Below are positions 1 to 7,880 of a DNA stretch of 64,000 nt, one piece after another. The translations under genes and the position numbers were made by a program. Position 1 is the first letter of the stretch. Every line of letters starts with the position of its first letter. This stretch comes from Cognatiyoonia sediminum (GTDB taxonomy: Bacteria > Pseudomonadota > Alphaproteobacteria > Rhodobacterales > Rhodobacteraceae): assembly GCF_900129845.1 (NCBI RefSeq), contig NZ_FQXB01000001.1, positions 1,240,001 to 1,304,000 on the forward strand, read 5' to 3'. The notes under the pieces were generated by a model that saw only the letters and a list, made by a program, of their open reading frames with translations, was not told the DNA's origin and searched no databases.

Positions 1-1128
1 CTGCCAGAACCGGCTGGTGACTTGGTTTCGCTGGAGGGCGCCGACACAGCAACCTCAGCCGAAATCAACAAACGTATGGCCGAGTTGGATATGACCGACA
101 CGCAATCGATCGTCTCATTTGGCTCCAACGCGCAAGCAGAGTTGCAAGAGATTTCCCAGTCGATGCTGCAAGGCGTTCGAAACAAGGATGTTGGTCCGGC
201 AGGTGACAGCCTTCGGAACATCGTCAGCACCATTCGCGGGTTCTCGATTTCTGAACTCGACACGCGCAGAAAGCGGAGCTGGTGGGAACGTCTGACCGGC
301 CGCGCAGCGCCCATGGCCAAGTTTGTTGCGCGATTTGAAGAGGTTCAGGGTCAAATCGATATGATCACGGACGATCTCTTAAGGCATGAGCATGTCCTTT
401 TGAAGGATATCGAAAGCCTTGATGTGCTCTACGAAAAGACGCTCAATTTCTACGACGAACTTGCACTCTACATCGCTGCGGGCGAAGCCAAAATCGCCGA
501 TCTTGATGCGAATGAAATCCCAGCGAAAGAAGCCGATGTGCAAGCGGCGCCAGAAGACCAAGGCGTGATGAAAGCGCAAGAGCTGCGCGATCTACGCGCG
601 GCGCGGGACGATCTTGAACGCAGAGTGCATGATCTGAAGTTGACGCGCCAAGTTACGATGCAGTCTTTGCCATCCATCCGGCTCGTGCAAGAAAATGACA
701 AGTCGCTGGTGACAAAGATTAACTCCACCTTGGTCAATACTGTACCACTTTGGGAAACTCAGTTGGCTCAAGCCGTCACGATCCAGCGCAGTGCAGAAGC
801 AGCTGAGGCTGTACGTGACGCAAATGATCTGACGAATGAACTTCTTAAAGCCAACGCGGCCAACTTGCGCGATGCCAACAGCGTTATCCGCCAGGAAATG
901 GAACGCGGTGTGTTTGACATCGAAGCTGTCAAAGAGGCGAACGAAAACCTGATCGCGACCATCAACGAAAGCTTGGAAATCGCAGACGAAGGAAAACGCA
1001 AACGCGCTGAAGCTGAAAAAGAGCTTCAGAATATGGAACATGAGCTTAAAGAAACGCTCGCTTCCGCTAAGGCACGTCAGACCGGGACCGGTGATACCAT
1101 CGGAACCGCTGCAGGTGCGGGCGATTAA
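1..1128 (+). CDS. TelA-family toxic anion resistance protein, 5' end cut by window
   Basis: The frame is open from base 1 to the TAA at 1126-1128, giving 375 visible residues, so the true start probably lies upstream. A TTG at 22 is the first start-like codon in view but is probably internal. The protein is almost entirely charged helix with coiled-coil character. The segment with SWWERLTG and the following FEEVQGQIDMITDDLL resembles the core of the TelA/KlaA family (PF05816), which is linked to tellurite, colicin and cell-envelope stress tolerance with no settled biochemistry. The C-terminus is a flexible Gly/Ala/Thr tail. The next gene begins 6 bases after the stop, and three more co-directional genes follow, so it is probably part of a four-gene operon. 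The family call is good; the role in the cell is inference. Confidence 0.88.
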   Translation: MPEPAGDLVSLEGADTATSAEINKRMAELDMTDTQSIVSFGSNAQAELQEISQSMLQGVRNKDVGPAGDSLRNIVSTIRGFSISELDTRRKRSWWERLTGRAAPMAKFVARFEEVQGQIDMITDDLLRHEHVLLKDIESLDVLYEKTLNFYDELALYIAAGEAKIADLDANEIPAKEADVQAAPEDQGVMKAQELRDLRAARDDLERRVHDLKLTRQVTMQSLPSIRLVQENDKSLVTKINSTLVNTVPLWETQLAQAVTIQRSAEAAEAVRDANDLTNELLKANAANLRDANSVIRQEMERGVFDIEAVKEANENLIATINESLEIADEGKRKRAEAEKELQNMEHELKETLASAKARQTGTGDTIGTAAGAGD

Positions 1129-1134
1129 GAGCTT

Positions 1135-2088
1135 ATGAAACTGATCGACAAGGCCAAAAAACCACTGGGCACTTTGTGTCTGGTGGGCCTTGTCGGATGC
1201 ACCTCTCCACTTTGGGAAAGTGAAGGGCCGAATGCACGCCCTGACGGTGTAAGCGGCATAACAGAAGTCGTTCCGCCAAGCGAGGAAAGCATCGCTTTGG
1301 CGACCTACTATCAAAGGCTTCAGAATGACCTTCTGACACAAGGGCTGTTACGTACTGACGGCGGTGGCGTGGACACACCCTTTACGGACACCATCCTTAC
1401 ACGGAATTTTGTCCGGATCGCGCTGTTCGACGAATACGTCACCGACGGCGATTTTCTGAAACCGCAGGCGACGCTTTCAGACCTCAGACGATGGGGAAAA
1501 CCAATTCGGATGTCTGTGGTGTTCGGCAAGACAGTTACCGAAGAGCAGAAAATCAAAGACCGTGCCGAAGTCACTGCTTATGCCGAGCGCCTCGCCCGCC
1601 TAACTGGCTTGGACATCACTGTCACGGACGAGAACCCGAATTTCCATGTGATGTTCCTGTCTGTGGATGACGCGGATGCCTTTGAAGAGAGGATAAAGAT
1701 GCTCCTTCCCGGCATCGCGCGCTCTGGCCTCAATGCGCTTTTGCGCCCACCGCGCGATCAGCAATGCGTTGTGGCAGGGTCTTTCGAAGGCGATTCATCG
1801 CGCTATGACCGAGCCGTCGCAGTGGTGCGTTCGGAACACCCCGACATGTTGCGCACGGCATGTATCCACGAAGAACTTGCGCAAGGATTGGTGTTAGCAA
1901 ATGACAGCCCCCAAGCACGGCCGTCTATCTTCAACGACGACGAAGAGTTTGGTCGTTTGACGACGCATGGCGAGCTTTTGCTCAAAATCCTATATGATCC
2001 GCGTTTGGAGACGGGGATGGCCCCTGCCGAAGCGGCACCAATTGCACGTATGATCGCCCGTGACATCACGGCAGCGACCCCTAGTTAA
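1135..2088 (+). CDS. DUF2927 family lipoprotein
   Basis: 317 residues. The N-terminus is a lipoprotein signal with lipobox L19-V20-G21-C22, so the mature protein should be anchored to a membrane on the periplasmic side. The body matches the DUF2927 style: NFVRIALFDEY, then LRRWGKPIRMSVVFG, and near the end HEELAQGLVLANDSP followed by a DDEEFGRLT segment. The His-Glu in that block looks like part of a protease-type site, but I cannot show activity. The ATG at 1135 is preceded by AAGAG and lies 6 bases after the TelA stop, which suggests translational coupling. The neighbours (TelA before, SPFH after) point to an envelope-maintenance role; this is inferred from context only. Confidence 0.85.
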   Translation: MKLIDKAKKPLGTLCLVGLVGCTSPLWESEGPNARPDGVSGITEVVPPSEESIALATYYQRLQNDLLTQGLLRTDGGGVDTPFTDTILTRNFVRIALFDEYVTDGDFLKPQATLSDLRRWGKPIRMSVVFGKTVTEEQKIKDRAEVTAYAERLARLTGLDITVTDENPNFHVMFLSVDDADAFEERIKMLLPGIARSGLNALLRPPRDQQCVVAGSFEGDSSRYDRAVAVVRSEHPDMLRTACIHEELAQGLVLANDSPQARPSIFNDDEEFGRLTTHGELLLKILYDPRLETGMAPAEAAPIARMIARDITAATPS

Positions 2089-2111
2089 TGAAGTAGAAAG
2101 GAGCCTAACAG

Positions 2112-3227
2112 ATGGGCATTCTTGATTTCCTAACCGGCGAATTTATCGACGTCATTCATTGGACAGATGAAACTCGCGACACAATGGTTTGGCGGTTTGA
2201 ACGTCATGGGCACGAGATCAAATACGGTGCCAAACTGACGGTCCGCGAAGGTCAGGCCGCCGTGTTTGTGCATGAAGGTCAGCTTGCCGATGTATTCACA
2301 CCAGGCCTTTACATGTTGGAAACCAACAACATGCCGATCATGACCACGCTTCAACATTGGGATCATGGCTTCAAGAGCCCGTTCAAATCGGAAATCTATT
2401 TCGTCAACACAACCCGCTTCAGCAATCTGAAGTGGGGCACCAAGAACCCGATCATGATCCGCGATCCAGAGTTCGGCCCGACACGTATTCGGGCCTTTGG
2501 AACCTACACGATCAAGGTCTCTGATCCCGCGACATTTATGCGTGAGATTGTCGGCACCGATGGCGAATTCACAATGGACGAGATCAGCTTCCAGATCCGG
2601 AACATCATCGTGCAGGAATTCAGCCGAGTGATCGCACAGTCAGGTATTCCAATTTTGGACATGGCCGCCAACACCGCTGAGCTTGGCAAGCTCATCGCAA
2701 CGGCGATCGATCCGACGATGAAAGAATACGGGCTGACGATCCCAGAACTATACATTGAAAACATAAGCCTACCGCCCGCCGTTGAAGCGGCTTTGGACAA
2801 GCGCACGTCGATGGGTCTTGCCGGAGATCTGAGTAATTTCACTCAATATTCCGCTGCTGAGGCGATGACTGCGGCCGCGACCAACCCAAATGGTGGGGGC
2901 GGCATGGGTGCCGGTCTTGGCATGGGGATGGGCATGGCGATGGCCCAGCAGATGGCCCAAGGTCCTTGGGGTGCTGCGGCGCAACCTGCCGCGGCAGCGC
3001 CTCCTCCACCGCCACCGCCGGTGGAGCACGTATGGCACATCGCAAAGGATGGAAACGTCACTGGACCATTTTCCAAGGCGACGATGGGTCAAAAAGTAAG
3101 CAGCGGCGAACTCACGCGCGAAAGCATGGTTTGGACCCAAGGACAGGATGGCTGGTTGCCTGCAGAGGACGTGCAGGAACTTGCACAACTCTTTACAGTG
3201 CTTCCTCCCCCTCCACCGCCCGCTTAG
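2112..3227 (+). CDS. SPFH-domain protein with C-terminal GYF_2 domain
   Basis: 371 residues. Residues about 30-240 form a band-7/SPFH domain of the YdjI (virion-core-like) type: GQAAVFVHEGQLADVFTPG near the start and the helical IIVQEFSRVIAQSGI later. No N-terminal membrane helix is visible. After it come a Gly/Met-rich stretch (about 258-285), an Ala/Pro-rich linker, and a C-terminal GYF_2-like domain (VWHIAKDGNVTGPFS, then MVWTQGQDGWLPAEDV), then a proline tail. The start ATG has a strong AAAGGAG Shine-Dalgarno. SPFH proteins form membrane-associated oligomers and GYF domains bind proline-rich ligands, so this looks like a cytoplasmic scaffold working with the zinc-ribbon membrane protein encoded 29 bases downstream. 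Function is inferred. Confidence 0.88.
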   Translation: MGILDFLTGEFIDVIHWTDETRDTMVWRFERHGHEIKYGAKLTVREGQAAVFVHEGQLADVFTPGLYMLETNNMPIMTTLQHWDHGFKSPFKSEIYFVNTTRFSNLKWGTKNPIMIRDPEFGPTRIRAFGTYTIKVSDPATFMREIVGTDGEFTMDEISFQIRNIIVQEFSRVIAQSGIPILDMAANTAELGKLIATAIDPTMKEYGLTIPELYIENISLPPAVEAALDKRTSMGLAGDLSNFTQYSAAEAMTAAATNPNGGGGMGAGLGMGMGMAMAQQMAQGPWGAAAQPAAAAPPPPPPPVEHVWHIAKDGNVTGPFSKATMGQKVSSGELTRESMVWTQGQDGWLPAEDVQELAQLFTVLPPPPPPA

Positions 3228-3256
3228 GATAGAAGCAACTTTCGACGAATGATCCT

Positions 3257-4354
3257 ATGACAGACGCAGTTATTGAAGAGCATCGCTTCCCCTGTGATGC
3301 TTGCGGTTCAGACCTTCGCTACGATCCAAGCGAGCGAGAGCTCACGTGCGATCACTGCGGCAACAAGCAGTTCATTGAAACACCGTCACACGTGAGTGGT
3401 GGCTTGAAGGAACTCGATTTTCACACCGCGATCCAAGATCAGTTGCCTGACGCAGAAATCGAAGAAACGCGCGTTATTAACTGTCAAAATTGCAGCGCAC
3501 AGATCGAGTTTCAAAAGGATGTCCACGCAACAGAATGCCCCTATTGCGCTACGCCTGTCGTAAGTGACACCGGGCTTCATCGCCATATCAAGCCACGCGG
3601 TGTGCTTCCTTTTGCGATGGAAGAAAAGCAGGCGCGAGGTGCTTTAAAATCTTGGCTTGGCGGGCTTTGGTTCGCGCCCAACGGGCTTCGTGAATACGCC
3701 CGTAAAGGGCGCAAAATGAACGGCATTTACGTCCCCTACTGGACCTTCGATGCAGATACCAAAAGCCGATATAGCGGCCAGCGCGGCACCTATTACTACG
3801 AAACACGAACGGTGATGAGAGACGGCAAGCGCCAGCAAGTTCGTGTCAGGAAGACACGCTGGCGTTCGGCAAGTGGCCGGGTCGCTCGTTTCTTTGATGA
3901 TGTATTGGTTTTAGCGTCTCGGAGCCTTCCAAAGAATTACACGGATGGACTTGAGCCCTGGGACCTGTCCGAACTGGAACCTTACAATCCGGAATTTTTG
4001 GCGGGTTTCCGTGCCGAAGGGTATCAGGTCGACTTGGAAGACGGCTTCAAGGAAGCGCGTGACTATATGGACCGTATGATCTTGCGGGATGTGAAGTATG
4101 ACATAGGAGGCGATCAGCAACGGGTCTCCTCCGTGGATACGACCGTGAAGGACGTGACGTTTAAGCATATCCTCCTTCCCGTTTGGGTCGCCGCATATAA
4201 ATATCGAGGCGAAACCTATCGTTTTGTTGTGAACGGTCGGACAGGTCGCGTTCAGGGCGAACGCCCCTATTCGGCTTGGAAAATCGGTTTTGCCGTCTTG
4301 ATTGGTTTAATCATTGCCATTGGCGTCGGATTTGTTATCGCTAACAGCCAATAA
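3257..4354 (+). CDS. Double zinc-ribbon protein with C-terminal membrane anchor
   Basis: 365 residues. Two CxxC...CxxC zinc ribbons sit at about residues 13-34 (CDACG and CDHCG) and 75-97 (CQNCS and CPYC). A long middle domain contains GIYVPYWTFDADT and a Tyr-rich strand region, and a single hydrophobic helix at about 344-363 ends the protein. This architecture occurs in proteins often mislabelled as helicase PriA-like or TFIIB-type zinc finger proteins, and resembles the YdjG partner of the SPFH protein YdjI in Bacillus. I infer that it anchors the SPFH protein to the membrane. It is the last gene of the cluster; the sugar kinase follows after 16 bases, so read-through is possible. No helicase motifs are present. 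Confidence 0.82.
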   Translation: MTDAVIEEHRFPCDACGSDLRYDPSERELTCDHCGNKQFIETPSHVSGGLKELDFHTAIQDQLPDAEIEETRVINCQNCSAQIEFQKDVHATECPYCATPVVSDTGLHRHIKPRGVLPFAMEEKQARGALKSWLGGLWFAPNGLREYARKGRKMNGIYVPYWTFDADTKSRYSGQRGTYYYETRTVMRDGKRQQVRVRKTRWRSASGRVARFFDDVLVLASRSLPKNYTDGLEPWDLSELEPYNPEFLAGFRAEGYQVDLEDGFKEARDYMDRMILRDVKYDIGGDQQRVSSVDTTVKDVTFKHILLPVWVAAYKYRGETYRFVVNGRTGRVQGERPYSAWKIGFAVLIGLIIAIGVGFVIANSQ

Positions 4355-4370
4355 CTGATTGGACCCCGAC

Positions 4371-5264
4371 ATGATTTTATGCTGCGGCGAAGCGCTGATT
4401 GATATGCTGCCCCGTCAATCCACAAATGGCGAAGATTGCTTCGCGCCGCTTGCTGGCGGAGCGGTCATGAATACAGCCGTCGCTTTGGGCCGCCTAGGGG
4501 CAAACGTTCAATTCTTTTCCGGCCTTTCCAATGACCTTTTTGGAGAAATTCTTAAGGACCATTTGGCATCGTCTAAAGTTGATACGTCACCGGTGCACTG
4601 GAGCGATGACCCAACGACGCTTGCCTTCGTTAAATTGGTCGACGGCCACGCGTCCTATGCGTTCTACGATGAGAATACAGCCGGTCGGCTACTGAGTGTG
4701 GATGACTTACCTGAAGTGACTGCTGACGCGCTGTTCTTTGGGGGTATAAGCCTTGTGGTTGAACCTTGTGCGACGGCCTATGAAACCCTGTTGCTGCGCG
4801 ACTCTGCTTCTCGGCTGACGATGATCGATCCAAACGTGCGGCCTTCGTTCATCAAGGATGAAGACCGTTATCGGGCGCGGATCAACAAGATGATGGCTGC
4901 GTCTGACATTGTGAAAACGTCGGATGAGGATCTTGACTGGCTGACAGGGTCCACCGATGCGACTTCACTTTTGTCCTCCAAGACCAAAGTTGTCCTTCTC
5001 ACGCGAGGGGCTGATGGCGTGACGATCTTAACTGAAGCGGGATCGACGGATGTTCCTGCTCAGAAAGTCGACGTCGTCGACACCGTTGGCGCAGGTGACA
5101 CCTTTAATGCAGGTTTCCTTGCAGGACTATCGCAACAAAATTGCCTGTCCCAAAGCGCCCTACTTGGCGCTGATCTAGTGAGTGCGGCAGAATTAGGAGC
5201 CAAAGCCGCAGCCATCACGGTCAGCCGTGCAGGCGCAAACCCACCTTGGGCGAACGAACTATGA
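4371..5264 (+). CDS. PfkB-family carbohydrate kinase (fructokinase-like)
   Basis: 297 residues from the ATG at 4371; an in-frame TTG at 4359 would add four residues and is less likely because family members begin at the first strand ([13 protein letters not shown]). It is an ATP-dependent cytoplasmic sugar kinase of the ribokinase fold. The N-terminal substrate region [17 protein letters not shown] and the C-terminal signature [13 protein letters not shown], with the catalytic Asp in GAGD, are both intact. The sugar substrate cannot be read from sequence; fructose is the usual annotation for this subgroup. The stop overlaps the start of dtd by an ATGA, so the two are translationally coupled. 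Confidence 0.9.
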   Translation: MILCCGEALIDMLPRQSTNGEDCFAPLAGGAVMNTAVALGRLGANVQFFSGLSNDLFGEILKDHLASSKVDTSPVHWSDDPTTLAFVKLVDGHASYAFYDENTAGRLLSVDDLPEVTADALFFGGISLVVEPCATAYETLLLRDSASRLTMIDPNVRPSFIKDEDRYRARINKMMAASDIVKTSDEDLDWLTGSTDATSLLSSKTKVVLLTRGADGVTILTEAGSTDVPAQKVDVVDTVGAGDTFNAGFLAGLSQQNCLSQSALLGADLVSAAELGAKAAAITVSRAGANPPWANEL

Positions 5265-5698
5265 GAGCGCTTCTACAAAGAGTTTCATCGGCAAATGTCG
5301 TTGTCGATGGCGAGAAAATCGGCGCGATTGATCGCGGGTTGCTGATCCTAGTGTGTGGCATGCAAGGCGATGACGAGACCAAACCTAGGCAACTCGCGGC
5401 CAAAATCAGTAAGTTGCGCATTTTCCCCGATGATGCGGGAAAGATGAACAAATCAATTGTTGATATTGGTGGCGCGGCCTTGATCGTTAGCCAATTTACA
5501 TTGGCGGCGGATACGTCTCGAGGCAATCGACCTGGGTTTTCGCAAGCTGCGCCGCCCGAATTAGGCAACGCACTTTACGAGCAGTTTATCGAAGAAATCG
5601 TCGCGCTGGGCATTCCAACCCAAACAGGATCGTTCGGGGCAGACATGAAAGTCGGCCTGACTAACGATGGCCCTGTGACGATTTGGATGGACGTCTGA
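5261..5698 (+). CDS. dtd: D-aminoacyl-tRNA deacylase
   Basis: 145 residues, the normal family length. It hydrolyses D-amino acids mischarged on tRNA, protecting translation. The protein starts [11 protein letters not shown] as expected and contains the hallmark SQFTLAAD and GNRPGF segments that build the homodimer active site, the latter holding the Gly-cis-Pro type element. I chose ATG 5261 over an in-frame TTG at 5246 because it forms an ATGA overlap with the kinase stop and gives the standard N-terminus. The stop is directly adjacent to the stop of the convergent CAP gene, with no terminator space between them. Confidence 0.97.
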   Translation: MRALLQRVSSANVVVDGEKIGAIDRGLLILVCGMQGDDETKPRQLAAKISKLRIFPDDAGKMNKSIVDIGGAALIVSQFTLAADTSRGNRPGFSQAAPPELGNALYEQFIEEIVALGIPTQTGSFGADMKVGLTNDGPVTIWMDV

Positions 5699-6190
5699 TC
5701 AGCAACTTTTGGCGACAACTAGAACCCAATTTGGTCCTTTGGGCCCCATCGTGATGCCAATCCCGAATTCCTGAATGCGCGGATGAAGCATGATGTTTCT
5801 GTGGCCTGCTGAGTTCATCCAGCCAGAGATGATTTGCTCACTGCGAGGGTAGCCCCAAGCGAGGTTCTCACCGACTAAGCAGTGATTATACCCTGCAGCT
5901 CGAACGCGGGCCGAGCTGTTTGAACCATCCGTACCGCGATGACCGAAGAAATCATTCGACGCCATATCGCATGCATGAGCCATGGCAGCCTGACCCAACT
6001 TGCGATTGAAAGACACTTGGCTTTGCCCATTGGCAGCACGGCTCGCGTTCACGCCGCGAGCGATCTCAGACGCCAAAGCATTGACGTTGTCAGGTGTGGT
6101 GCAGCTGCGCGAAGCTGAAGCTTGAGTTCCAACAGTGGCGAGCAAACCAGCTGCAATCATCAATACAAAACGGTTCATTGGCAGACCCAT
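5699..6190 (-). CDS. Secreted CAP (SCP/PR-1-like) domain protein
   Basis: 163 residues from ATG 6190, with an alternative ATG at 6178 (MNRFVLMIAAG). A cleavable signal peptide ending near ASA is visible, so the protein is periplasmic or secreted. The CAP domain follows with family motifs in order: HACDMASNDFFGH, GENLAWGY and SGHRNIM-like SAGHRNIM, then FGIGITMG. Two Cys pairs are possible (C in RSC, HAC, NHC and the C-terminal KSC). CAP proteins of bacteria are widespread with unclear function, and some bind lipids or metals. The gene is convergent with dtd and divergent from the aldehyde dehydrogenase. Confidence 0.92.
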   Translation of the reverse strand: MGLPMNRFVLMIAAGLLATVGTQASASRSCTTPDNVNALASEIARGVNASRAANGQSQVSFNRKLGQAAMAHACDMASNDFFGHRGTDGSNSSARVRAAGYNHCLVGENLAWGYPRSEQIISGWMNSAGHRNIMLHPRIQEFGIGITMGPKGPNWVLVVAKSC

Positions 6191-6329
6191 ATTTCTTAGC
6201 AGACAGCGTTAATGATGCTCTTTGAAATGGGCAATCTGATGGCAACCACGGGACGTCGCAAAGGCGTTTACACGCCGATTGAAGGCAAAACTTCGCTGCG
6301 TCGGTCATGGAAAAGTCTGTGTCGTTAAG

Positions 6330-6343
6330 CTGCTTGCAAGCAG
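6330..6343. promoter_or_regulatory. 14-bp perfect palindrome upstream of aldehyde dehydrogenase
   Basis: CTGCTTGCAAGCAG is a perfect dyad 46 bases before the GTG start at 6390, in the 199-base divergent gap shared with the CAP gene. Length, symmetry and position fit a dimeric repressor operator. No regulator gene is adjacent, so the cognate factor is unknown. Confidence 0.35.
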
Positions 6344-6389
6344 GTATAGGCTTGGGCATCACCTAACAAACAAATGGGGGGTAGGACCT

Positions 6390-7841
6390 GTGACGCGCTT
6401 TAATGACTACTATAAAAACTACATCGACGGCGCTTGGGTCGATGGTGGTGCTGGCAGGATTGAAGTTACCAATCCCGGCACGGGCGCCGTGCTGACGGAG
6501 CACGCTTTGGCGAACGCTTCAGATGTTGATCGCGCAGTACAAGCGGCAAAACGCGTTCATGAGTCTGGCGTGTTGACGACGCTGCGCCCTGTGGAAAGAG
6601 GCCGTATGGTCAAGGCCATGGGGCAATACATCCTCGACAATGATCAGATGTATGCGGAGATGCTGAGCGAAGAACAAGGCAAGCCACTTTGGGAGGCTTT
6701 GATCGAGATTAGAGGGGCTGCGCGCTACTTCGAATATTACGGCAATCAAGCGGAAACCGTCGAAGGTAAATCGATCCCACTCGGCGATGGGTATATCGAT
6801 TATACGGTTTACGAACCCTACGGCGTGACAGCGCACATCATCCCATGGAACTACCCTGTTGAGATGGCCGCTCGCTCAGTTTCAGCAGCTCTGACGACCG
6901 GCAACACCATCGTCGTGAAAAGTGCCGAAATGACCCCTGTGACGTCTATGATTTGGGGACACGCGGCAGAAGCCGCAGGGCTTCCAAAGGGTGCCGTGAA
7001 CGTGCTCTGCGGGTATGGTCACGAAGCGGGGGCGGCTTTGGCTGGACACCCAGATGTCCGTCAGGTCGTCTTCACTGGCTCCGTCGCAACAGGAACGCGT
7101 GTTGCAGAGGCAGCCGCGAAGAACGTCGTTCCTTGTGTTCTAGAGCTGGGAGGAAAATCGGCAGCCATCGTACATGACGACGCCGACCTTGACGCGTTCG
7201 AAAGGGACATCCGTTGGGGTATTTTCTTCAATGCCGGTCAAGTTTGTTCTGCAATGAGCCGCGTCATCGTGCATGAAAGCCGTAAGAATGAATTGGTCGA
7301 CCGCGCTGTCGCAATTGCGCAATCCCTCTCTGTTGGACCGGGCATTGATCGACCTGAGTTTGGCGCCAACATGGGTTCAATGGTTTCAGAACAGCAGCGA
7401 GATCGCGCCTTAGGGCTTATTGCAGGGGCCGTCGATCAAGGTGCAACGGTTGCCACTGGTGGTCATGCTCTAAACATCCCTGGCGCGTTCCTCGAACCGA
7501 CCATCATCTCTGACGTCACACCACATATGACCATCGCTCAAGAAGAAGTCTTTGGGCCGGTGATGTCGGTTCTGTCGTTCAAGGACGAGGAAGAAGCACA
7601 CCAAATTTCCAATAGCACCGAATTTGGATTGGTTGGCGGGGTGTTCACCAAAGATCTCGGGCGTGCCACCAGAGCCACGCGCGCTATTCGCGCAGGTCAG
7701 ATTTTCGTCAATGAATGGTACGCGGGGGGTGTCGAAACGCCATTTGGTGGTTTCGGTAAATCCGGCTACGGACGTGAGAAAGGGCGCGAAGCGCTTTGGA
7801 ATTACGTCCAAACTAAGAACGTCGCGATCAAGATGTCCTAG
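6390..7841 (+). CDS. NAD(P)-dependent aldehyde dehydrogenase
   Basis: 483 residues, typical for the ALDH superfamily. It oxidises an aldehyde to a carboxylate using NAD(P). Motifs in order: HIIPWNYPV (cofactor and active-site Asn region), FTGSVATG (Rossmann turn), LELGGKS with the general-base Glu, and NAGQVCSAMSR with the catalytic Cys. I take the GTG at 6390 (MTRFNDYYKNYIDG) because the G-rich GGGGGTAGG lies just upstream and the family starts here; the longer frame to 6279 would add an unconvincing leader. The gene faces the MttB-family gene across a 21-base gap, hinting at betaine or methylamine-derived aldehydes, but the substrate is not readable from sequence. Confidence 0.93.
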   Translation: MTRFNDYYKNYIDGAWVDGGAGRIEVTNPGTGAVLTEHALANASDVDRAVQAAKRVHESGVLTTLRPVERGRMVKAMGQYILDNDQMYAEMLSEEQGKPLWEALIEIRGAARYFEYYGNQAETVEGKSIPLGDGYIDYTVYEPYGVTAHIIPWNYPVEMAARSVSAALTTGNTIVVKSAEMTPVTSMIWGHAAEAAGLPKGAVNVLCGYGHEAGAALAGHPDVRQVVFTGSVATGTRVAEAAAKNVVPCVLELGGKSAAIVHDDADLDAFERDIRWGIFFNAGQVCSAMSRVIVHESRKNELVDRAVAIAQSLSVGPGIDRPEFGANMGSMVSEQQRDRALGLIAGAVDQGATVATGGHALNIPGAFLEPTIISDVTPHMTIAQEEVFGPVMSVLSFKDEEEAHQISNSTEFGLVGGVFTKDLGRATRATRAIRAGQIFVNEWYAGGVETPFGGFGKSGYGREKGREALWNYVQTKNVAIKMS

Positions 7842-7851
7842 GCTGCGGACA

Positions 7852-7880
7852 GCACCGTCGGATCAAAAATCCGTCGGTGC
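7852..7880. terminator. Stem-loop between convergent genes
   Basis: Arms GCACCG-T-CGGAT and ATCCG-T-CGGTGC pair with one T-T mismatch around a CAAAA loop. It sits between the stops of the aldehyde dehydrogenase and the MttB-family gene, overlapping the last codons of the latter. There is no clean T-tract on either side, so it could be a weak bidirectional terminator. Confidence 0.4.

Noticed and set aside
592-1341. 249-residue open frame on the minus strand over the TelA and DUF2927 genes
   Set aside because: Crosses two clear plus-strand genes and looks random in composition.
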